DNA of 10,719 nt from an uncultured Prevotellaceae bacterium (lineage in GTDB: Bacteria; Bacteroidota; Bacteroidia; Bacteroidales; Bacteroidaceae), in contig CACYKX010000107.1 of NCBI GenBank assembly GCA_902775075.1, forward strand, positions 1 through 10,719, written 5' to 3'. This document shows, in pieces, positions 1 through 5,140 of the stretch. Below the pieces are notes generated by a model. The model did no database searches. It was not told the origin of the DNA and worked only from the letters and a program-made list of their open reading frames with translations. The stretch's first letter is position 1. Every line of letters starts with the position of its first letter. Both the position numbers and the translations under genes were made by a program.

Positions 1-147
1 AATACTGCATACTACACTATGATTGCCAGTCTCACGGCATCTATCCTGTTTGCCATAAGTTGGTCAGCGCTTCCTTTCTTCATTGGAATACACATAACAG
101 CCATGGCATTCATTGTATGGTTCATTTTAGGCACACATAAGCCCTAA
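1..147 (+). CDS. C-terminal end of a membrane protein (5' end outside window)
   Basis: Frame 1 is open from the window edge to a TAA at 145-147, giving 48 residues. They are strongly hydrophobic, with two stretches (about residues 7-24 and 27-44) that could be one hairpin of transmembrane helices, followed by a short polar tail ending GTHKP. This fits the last helices of a multi-spanning inner-membrane protein such as a transporter, but no family motif is visible and I do not name one. No clear hairpin terminator follows the stop. The next coding sequence on this strand begins about 1.65 kb downstream, so the gene is not in an operon with the SusC/SusD pair. Confidence 0.6.
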   Translation, partial: NTAYYTMIASLTASILFAISWSALPFFIGIHITAMAFIVWFILGTHKP

Positions 148-174
148 AGTAGTCCGTGCGCCTTTCCCACCCTT

Positions 175-345
175 TCAAAAATAGATCTTCTCGAATTCAA
201 ATGGGGTGCATTGGTCAAAGTCTTGGAGACTCATTCCTATACACCCCATCGCGATACCTAGAAGTTCTTCAACGGTCACCCGCTCATTTATTGTTGTGAT
301 TTGCTTAATTAGTATCTTTGCAAGATAAGCAACAACAGTCGTTAA
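175..345 (-). pseudogene. Possible remnant of a phage tail-assembly-chaperone-like gene
   Basis: On the minus strand a frame is open from just after a TAA (348-346) to a TGA at 177-175, 56 codons with no ATG near its beginning. Its second half reads like real protein: a V-T-V-E-E-L-L start, then G-M-S-L-Q-D-F-D, then T-P-F-E-F-E-K-I-Y. The pattern of a small helical segment, D-F, T-P-x-E-F, resembles the short tail-assembly chaperones of siphophages and Mu-like phages from general memory of that family. The preceding 69-codon open frame (514-305, TTG start) lies in another frame and overlaps it, as expected if a longer gene had been broken by a frameshift. No other phage gene is nearby. A chance open frame is a real alternative. 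Confidence 0.25.
291..320 (+). promoter_or_regulatory. Bacteroidetes-type promoter without an obvious gene
   Basis: A TTG at 291-293 is followed after 19 bp by TATCTTTG at 313-320, matching the Bacteroidetes -33/-7 consensus (TTTG and TAnnTTTG). Transcription would begin near 327 on the plus strand. Downstream plus-strand frames are only a few codons long (for example ATG at 353, then TGA at 371), so the product is unknown. It overlaps the minus-strand possible gene fragment, so it could equally be chance. Confidence 0.3.
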
Positions 346-602
346 TTATTAAATGTCCTTTCCGCCGTTGTGATGATCCCTGTCCATCATTCTTAACGGT
401 GGATTTTTCTTTGCAATTTTGCTTTAATAGTTTATAGTATATATCCCAAATAGAATAAAGATTCCCTTCATTAACAAGTACAACATAAACAAGTTGGATA
501 ACATCATCCGACAAATGAGGAATTCAAAATGACTTCTATAGGAATCCTGAAGGAATATTTTGTATTATTTAAACTTTGAATCAGATACTGTTAACAGAAA
601 TA

Positions 603-682
603 GTGTACCGTTTTACACTCCTTCTAGAACAAACTTGAACCTAGCAGGCTCTCAAAATACAGAAAAACACTTCTCTAGAAGT
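603..682. repeat. Two short hairpins
   Basis: AGTGTA and TACACT lie six bases apart near 602-619, and ACTTCT and AGAAGT lie two bases apart at 669-682. Each is a perfect 6-bp stem. They belong to the palindrome-rich part of the gap; no function is assigned. Confidence 0.35.
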
Positions 683-693
683 TGATTTTCTGA

Positions 694-773
694 ACGAAGT
701 TAACTGCATCGGCTTACGAAGTTAACTTCGTAAGCTCATGCGAATAGGTTTATAGCCTTACGTAGTTAACTAA
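694..773. repeat. Palindrome cluster with AGTTAACT core
   Basis: A perfect 24-bp palindrome runs from 712 to 735 (half-site GCTTACGAAGTT). The same core recurs as ACGAAGTTAACT at 694-705 and, with one change, as CTTACGTAGTTAACT at 757-771. There are thus three copies of an (A/C)G-A-AGTTAACT-type element in 80 bp, the middle one fully symmetric. This could be a dimeric-protein operator array, a hairpin when transcribed, or a dispersed intergenic palindrome. The repeats are directly visible; the function is unknown. Confidence 0.65.
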
Positions 774-856
774 ACTAGCCTATATCCCCAGTATATTTTG
801 AAGATAGCATCTTTTAAATGCTCATAACTTACTGATTATCAGCAAATTGTATTCTA

Positions 857-915
857 CTCATAATTCTAATATTCATAATCACCCCGTCATCAATTCTGAA
901 TTTGCGAATTATGAG
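857..915. repeat. 10-bp inverted repeat with 39-nt spacer
   Basis: CTCATAATTC at 857-866 is perfectly complementary to GAATTATGAG at 906-915. A small near-palindrome, CTGATTATCAG, lies just upstream at 832-842, and a partial copy of the arm (CTCATAA) starts at 821. No transposase is associated with it. Confidence 0.5.
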
Positions 916-982
916 CACCTTTTAGCGATGGAAAATTAAGGGATTTAACGTTCGTTATACAATCCTGGATTCAACATGCAAA

Positions 983-1015
983 ATCCCGAAGGAATCCCGA
1001 AAGCATCCCGAAGGA
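983..1015. repeat. 11-bp tandem repeat, three units
   Basis: Units at 983-993 (ATCCCGAAGGA), 994-1004 (ATCCCGAAAGC) and 1005-1015 (ATCCCGAAGGA) follow each other without gaps. A one-mismatch copy, ATCCTGAAGGA, stands alone at 544-554, and the 10-mer ATCCCGAAGG occurs on the opposite strand at 1236-1227. The array ends four bases short of the A-tract that flanks the terminator hairpin at 1027-1056. Confidence 0.7.
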
Positions 1016-1018
1016 TAT

Positions 1019-1057
1019 AAAAAAATAAAGGTGCGACTTTCACAAGCGGCACCTTTT
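1019..1057 (-). terminator. Rho-independent terminator, best on minus strand
   Basis: AAAGGTGC at 1027-1034 pairs with GCACCTTT at 1049-1056 around a 14-nt loop. Read on the minus strand the hairpin is followed by TTTATTTTTTTAT, a good U-tract. On the plus strand it is followed only by a short T-run, so weak two-way activity is possible. It lies about 350 bp downstream of the minus-strand promoter at 1440-1409, with no annotated gene between. Confidence 0.6.
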
Positions 1058-1402
1058 CTCAAATTAATCTACCATAATTTATATAAGAACAATTCACTTT
1101 CTATCACACAATACCTTCCCACAATCTGCACGGGTATACTCCGTCCCCCCTCGGATGAGAGCCATATCATACGACTCATGGCACCCCGGAAGGATACACG
1201 AGCTATGTATTGGTAGCCAGGCACACCCTTCGGGATATGCCGGAACAATATCTTTGAAGTATCGAGATGATTCCCGACCCTCCAAACGGAATAAGAAAAT
1301 CTCAACTTACTGTTTTTTATTCTCGATATATTGCTATCGCTTGAATAATCGTCATCCGTTATTTCTTCTTATACTTATACTTGAGTTACAATCATCTTAT
1401 TC
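1019..1402 (-). ncRNA. Possible small RNA or broken short gene between promoter and terminator
   Basis: A consensus promoter (1440-1409) and a terminator (1056-1019) define a minus-strand transcript of about 380 nt with no recognised gene. An ATG at 1395-1393 reads six codons, then meets TAA (1377-1375) and TAA (1371-1369) within a GTATAA duplication. The same frame then stays open for 99 codons (1368-1072) to a TAG at 1071-1069. That could be a short gene broken near its start, or coincidence. Other frames in the GC-richer part (1285-1094 minus; 1155-1463 plus) are also open, so coding sense is not decided. The plus sequence at 1220-1241 can fold as GGCA...TGCC around CC-TTCG-GG, hinting at structured RNA. 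No known RNA family is recognised. Confidence 0.3.
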
Positions 1403-1408
1403 AACGTG

Positions 1409-1440
1409 CAAAATTAACAAAAAATTACAAATGTGGCAAA
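1409..1440 (-). promoter_or_regulatory. Minus-strand Bacteroidetes promoter
   Basis: On the minus strand TTTG (1440-1437) is followed after exactly 20 bp by TAATTTTG (1416-1409), a full match to the Bacteroidetes -33/-7 pattern. Transcription would start near 1402 and run away from the susC-like gene, towards the terminator at 1056-1019. Confidence 0.5.
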
Positions 1441-1577
1441 TTTACACCCAAAAATTATCATGAAACATTTTATAATACTCGCAAATACACCAAAAATATA
1501 CTATAATCGACTAATTATCAAGTAAATAAGTGATAAAATGGGGTTGACGAATAAGTGTATTATGCATACTCAATACA

Positions 1578-1624
1578 AAGGTTCTGATACAAATATTAAG
1601 GTTTTTGTTACAAAAAATAAGGTT
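1578..1624 (+). promoter_or_regulatory. Three phased AAGGTT direct repeats, probable activator sites
   Basis: AAGGTT occurs at 1578-1583, 1598-1603 and 1619-1624, a spacing of 20 and 21 bp, about two helical turns, so all three face the same side of the DNA. TACAAA-type sequence precedes two of the copies. The third copy overlaps where the -33 box of the following promoter should be, and that -33 is poor. A weak -33 with phased direct repeats upstream suggests an activated promoter. AraC-type domains, including those of hybrid two-component systems that control glycan-uptake operons, are known to use direct repeats; the assignment here is inference. Confidence 0.45.
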
Positions 1625-1642
1625 CGTTTTCAAAAAATATGT

Positions 1643-1650
1643 TATATTTG
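1643..1650 (+). promoter_or_regulatory. -7 box of the susC-like/susD-like operon promoter
   Basis: TATATTTG matches the TAnnTTTG -7 consensus. No good TTTG is present at the expected -33 distance, the nearest being TTCG at 1623-1626. The start of transcription would be near 1657, giving a leader of roughly 138 nt before the ATG at 1795. Confidence 0.5.
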
Positions 1651-1670
1651 CAACCGAAAAAGATACCAAA

Positions 1671-1706
1671 ATGCGCAATAACATGAAAAACAAACAATGC
1701 GCTTGA
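1671..1706 (+). CDS. Possible 11-codon leader peptide
   Basis: ATG at 1671 opens an 11-residue frame (MRNNMKNKQCA) that ends at TGA 1704-1706, about 14 nt after the inferred transcription start of the susC-like operon. GCGCA at 1673-1677 and TGCGC at 1698-1702, inside this frame, can pair. No Shine-Dalgarno sequence is evident. A chance frame is likely enough that this is offered only as a candidate. Confidence 0.15.
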   Translation: MRNNMKNKQCA

Positions 1707-1794
1707 ATAAATAAAAGAGAAATTCGCAGAGAACAGGTTTTACAACCTTAATATCAATTTAATACTAACTAATAATAACCAATTAGGTTCTTTT

Positions 1795-4700
1795 ATGAAG
1801 TACTTTAAATCTATCGAAAAGCCGTTAGTATTACTATTCCTGCTCTGTTTATTCCCTCTCGGAATATCGGCTCAGAGCATCATCAAGGGATTAGTAAAGG
1901 ACGCAACCGGTGAACCAATTATTGGTGCTTCGGTTAAAGTGGTTGGCACAAACGAGGGAGCTGTTACTGATCTTGATGGTAACTTCCAGGTAAATGCTGA
2001 CCCTAACTCTAAATTATCAGTTTCTTATGTCGGTTTCTTGTCGCAAACCGTAAATGTGGCTGGTAGAAAGAACATTACTATCATTCTTAAAGAAGATTCT
2101 AAAACGCTTAACGACGTTGTAGTAATCGGTTACGGTACCATGAAGAAGAGCGATATATCTGGTTCTGTAGCTACAGTAGATCAGGAAGCCGTAATGAAGC
2201 GTATGCCGCAGAATATCGGACAGGCCCTCCAGGGTGCTGCTGCCGGTGTGATGGTTACTCAGCAGGATGGTTCTCCTGATGGTAAAGCTGCTATTCGCAT
2301 TCGTGGTGTCGGAACCATCAATGGTGATGCTTCACCTCTTTATGTAGTAGATGGTGTTCAGGTTGGAACTAATGCAGACTTCGTGAATCCTTCTGATATC
2401 GAGCGCATCGAGGTGTTGAAGGATGCTTCTGCTACCGCTATCTATGGTTCTGCCGGTGCCAACGGTGTAATCATGATCACTACTAAGCATGGTAGCAAGG
2501 GCCACATGAATATTAACGTTACTGCTGACTTCGGTCTGCAGACTTTGCCTTATACGCTTGATGTCCTTGACATCGACACTTATGCTAAGGCTCTTCGCGA
2601 GGCAAAGGCTAATGATGGTGGTCATCTGGCTAACCAGGTTTGGGATGAGCAATATGATGGCAAGCGCAACGCTATCAACTGGCAGAAGGAAATGACACGT
2701 CCTGCTCTTCGTCAGCAGTATGGTGCTTCTCTGAATGGTGGTGCTGACAAAACTCAGTATAACCTTTCTTTCGGTTGGTTGGACGTTAACGGTCTTGTAG
2801 TAAATACGAACTATCAGCGCTTCACCACTCGTGCTAATATTACCAGTAAGGTGAACAAGTTCCTCGAGGTTGGTGGCGATATCAACTATACTCACAGTCA
2901 GAACAAGGGTAGTAACATGGCGTTGGGTAACAACCAGAACATGTCTTCTCTCCGTGACTTCGCTTCTTTAGCTCCTACCTTGGACTATACAGCTGATAAT
3001 GTCCTTGGTGGTAACATTATCAATGTGAACCTCAAGAACCCTGACGGTACTTTTGGTACGGGCTACCAACAGACTCCTAATGGATGGGAGGGTAACACAA
3101 CTATCGGCGCTAACCCTTACGCTTCTCAGATGGAGAATGGTGAGCGCTCTCGTAATGGCTACGATCGTATCCAGACTACTGCTTACATCGACCTTACTCT
3201 ACTCAACGTAAAACATCATAAACTAAGCGCTAAGAGCCAGGGTACTTATACTTATTGGGGCAACAACAGCTCTGACTATACTGGTGGCCGCCATCGTTAT
3301 AATTATATTAATGATGTACTCACCGAAGTTCCTATGCACGATGATCAGTCTTTTGCTTTCTCTCTGAACAACTCTAATGGTTACAGTCTCGGTATTCAGA
3401 CCTATCTCACTTACAATCTAAACTACGACATTCATAACCTTACTTTAATGGTCGGTAACGAGGTGAGCAAATCATGGGGGCAATGGGTAAGCGCAAGTGC
3501 ACGCAACTTCCCTTCTCTGTATAACCGTTCTATCTCTCTTACAGAGAAGCCGGAAGATATACAGGGTAATGGTGCTTACAACGACGATGCGCGTACTATC
3601 TCTTACTTTGCTCGTGGGTCATACAGTTTGATGGATCGTTACATCTTGACTGCTACTATCCGTCGTGATGGTTCTTCTAACTTCAGTTCTGGTAACCGTT
3701 GGGGTACTTTCCCTTCTGTAGCTGGTGCTTGGCGTATTTCTGAGGAACCTTTCATGAAGAATGTAAAGTATGTCAACAACTTGAAACTTCGTCTCGGTTG
3801 GGGTCAGACTGGTAATGCTGGTAACATGGCTGGTAAGGCTGTTGCTGCCCTTAGCGCTGATGCTGCTTGCAATACATATGGAGAAAATGGCGTTTCTGGT
3901 GCTTTCGGTGGTAACCGTAATCGTCAGACTGGTTGGTTCGCTCCGCTTGTCGATACTAACTTGAAGTGGGAAACTACAGAGATGACTAACATCGGTCTTG
4001 ATTTCGGTTTGCTCGATTGTATCGATGTTACCTTGGATTACTTCATCAAGAATACTAAAGACCTTCTGCTCTTCCAGCAGATTCGTCCTACAGCTGGTTT
4101 CACGCAGATCTACACGAACTATGGTACTATCCAGAACAAGGGCTTTGAGTTCTCTATCGGTTACCACAAGCAAGTGAACAAGGACTTTGGTTTCAACGTT
4201 CGCTTGAATGGTTCTACTATCCAGAACAAGGTGAAGAAGATGGGTGAACCTCTGTATAATACAGCTTCTGGCAACAATGGTGCTAGCGCTTATGATGGTT
4301 CTCAGGTTGGTGCTATCGATGGTAGCGGTTACTGGAACAATCACTCTATCTGTATGGAGGGCGAGGCTGTTGGCTCTTTCTATGGTTATGTAACTGATGG
4401 TATCATCAAGGATCAGGCTGACCTCGATGCTTACAAGGCTTACTTTACTGATGATTCTGGAAAGTTCCAGGATGCTGAGTCTAAGGTTGATGGTGACCAC
4501 CCATTGCAGATTGGTGATATGAAGTTCAAGGATCTTAACAATGACCATAAGATCGACCAGAATGACCGTATCATCCTTGGTAATGGTTTCCCTAAATTGA
4601 ACTATGGTATCAATTTTGGCGCTAACTATAAGAACTTTGACTTCAACATTTATATGTATGGTGTCTTAGGTCAGGATATCCTTTCTTATTCTGCTATGAA

Positions 4701-5100
4701 GATGAGTGCTATGGGTCAGCTCGATGACCAGACTACTCCAAACATCTTGCCTTCTGCTTATCAAGCTGCGTTCCGCAATGGTGAGGGTAGTCTTCCTCGC
4801 TTGAGTATCCTCGACCCTAACCGTAACTATCGTGTAAGTGATATGTGGGTTAAGAATGGTGACTTCCTCCGTCTGTCTAACCTCCAGGTTGGTTACACCT
4901 TGCCACAGGCTATCGCTACTAAGCTCTCTATCGAGAAGGCTCGTGTTTACCTTGGCGTAAGCAACTTGTTCACGATCTCTGGTTACAACAAGTATGGCGA
5001 CCCTGAGTGTGGTTCTGGTTCTGTCCTTTATACAGGTTTGGATACCGGTCGTTATCCTCAGCCTCGTACTTTCATGGCTGGTGTAAACGTTACATTCTAA
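1795..5100 (+). CDS. SusC/RagA-family TonB-dependent glycan transporter
   Basis: This 1101-residue outer-membrane beta-barrel should import a bound oligosaccharide using TonB-ExbBD energy. Residues 1-26 form a signal peptide ending G-I-S-A before Q27. Residues about 29-104 are the carboxypeptidase-regulatory-like domain (GEPIIGASVKV, then DLDGNF). The SusC hallmark LNDVVVIGYG is at 105-114. The plug follows, with VVDGV at 184-188 and IERIEVLKDASATAIYGSAG starting at 202. The rest is barrel, ending with the usual aromatic terminus NVTF. Length is typical of SusC proteins, and no frameshift is seen. The ATG follows a weak, Bacteroidetes-style initiation region. It is first in an operon with the SusD-like gene 40 bp downstream. 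Codons strongly favour GGT, GCT, TCT and CGT, consistent with high expression. The substrate cannot be read from the sequence. Confidence 0.96.
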   Translation: MKYFKSIEKPLVLLFLLCLFPLGISAQSIIKGLVKDATGEPIIGASVKVVGTNEGAVTDLDGNFQVNADPNSKLSVSYVGFLSQTVNVAGRKNITIILKEDSKTLNDVVVIGYGTMKKSDISGSVATVDQEAVMKRMPQNIGQALQGAAAGVMVTQQDGSPDGKAAIRIRGVGTINGDASPLYVVDGVQVGTNADFVNPSDIERIEVLKDASATAIYGSAGANGVIMITTKHGSKGHMNINVTADFGLQTLPYTLDVLDIDTYAKALREAKANDGGHLANQVWDEQYDGKRNAINWQKEMTRPALRQQYGASLNGGADKTQYNLSFGWLDVNGLVVNTNYQRFTTRANITSKVNKFLEVGGDINYTHSQNKGSNMALGNNQNMSSLRDFASLAPTLDYTADNVLGGNIINVNLKNPDGTFGTGYQQTPNGWEGNTTIGANPYASQMENGERSRNGYDRIQTTAYIDLTLLNVKHHKLSAKSQGTYTYWGNNSSDYTGGRHRYNYINDVLTEVPMHDDQSFAFSLNNSNGYSLGIQTYLTYNLNYDIHNLTLMVGNEVSKSWGQWVSASARNFPSLYNRSISLTEKPEDIQGNGAYNDDARTISYFARGSYSLMDRYILTATIRRDGSSNFSSGNRWGTFPSVAGAWRISEEPFMKNVKYVNNLKLRLGWGQTGNAGNMAGKAVAALSADAACNTYGENGVSGAFGGNRNRQTGWFAPLVDTNLKWETTEMTNIGLDFGLLDCIDVTLDYFIKNTKDLLLFQQIRPTAGFTQIYTNYGTIQNKGFEFSIGYHKQVNKDFGFNVRLNGSTIQNKVKKMGEPLYNTASGNNGASAYDGSQVGAIDGSGYWNNHSICMEGEAVGSFYGYVTDGIIKDQADLDAYKAYFTDDSGKFQDAESKVDGDHPLQIGDMKFKDLNNDHKIDQNDRIILGNGFPKLNYGINFGANYKNFDFNIYMYGVLGQDILSYSAMKMSAMGQLDDQTTPNILPSAYQAAFRNGEGSLPRLSILDPNRNYRVSDMWVKNGDFLRLSNLQVGYTLPQAIATKLSIEKARVYLGVSNLFTISGYNKYGDPECGSGSVLYTGLDTGRYPQPRTFMAGVNVTF

Positions 5101-5140
5101 TCCGTCACTTCCTTTGTAAAACTATAATTCGAATACTAAT

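Larger units (their letters stand above)
148..1794. other. Long intergenic region with repeats and regulatory signals
   Basis: This stretch of about 1.65 kb has no convincing intact protein gene. Its open frames are short, mostly lack ATG starts and overlap one another on both strands. It holds a possible phage-gene remnant (345-175), an unassigned promoter (291-320), palindromes and inverted repeats (about 603-915), an 11-bp tandem repeat (983-1015), a minus-strand promoter-terminator unit (1440-1027) and the control region of the following operon (1578-1706). Base composition is mainly AT-rich, with a noticeably GC-richer island at about 1120-1290. I saw no tRNA, rRNA, tmRNA, RNase P or SRP RNA signature in it. 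Confidence 0.7.

Noticed and set aside
694..1015. Repeats considered as a CRISPR array
   Set aside because: Units are too short (11-24 bp), there are no evenly sized unique spacers and no cas gene is present.
1371..1384. TTATAC tandem duplication
   Set aside because: It has only two six-base copies in AT-rich DNA; not notable apart from producing the two in-frame stops of the orphan unit.
1511..1693. 60-residue minus-strand open frame upstream of the susC-like gene
   Set aside because: It runs through the operator repeats and promoter, in AT-rich DNA that yields Phe/Ile/Leu-rich chance frames.
2332..2895. 187-residue minus-strand open frame inside the susC-like gene
   Set aside because: It is a shadow of the biased codon use on the coding strand and has no start signal or recognisable domain.
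3619..4548. 309-residue minus-strand open frame inside the susC-like gene
   Set aside because: It is long but antisense to the conserved barrel. GGT/GCT/TCT-rich coding strands leave such frames open. The Ser/Thr/Ile-rich composition is unlike a real protein.
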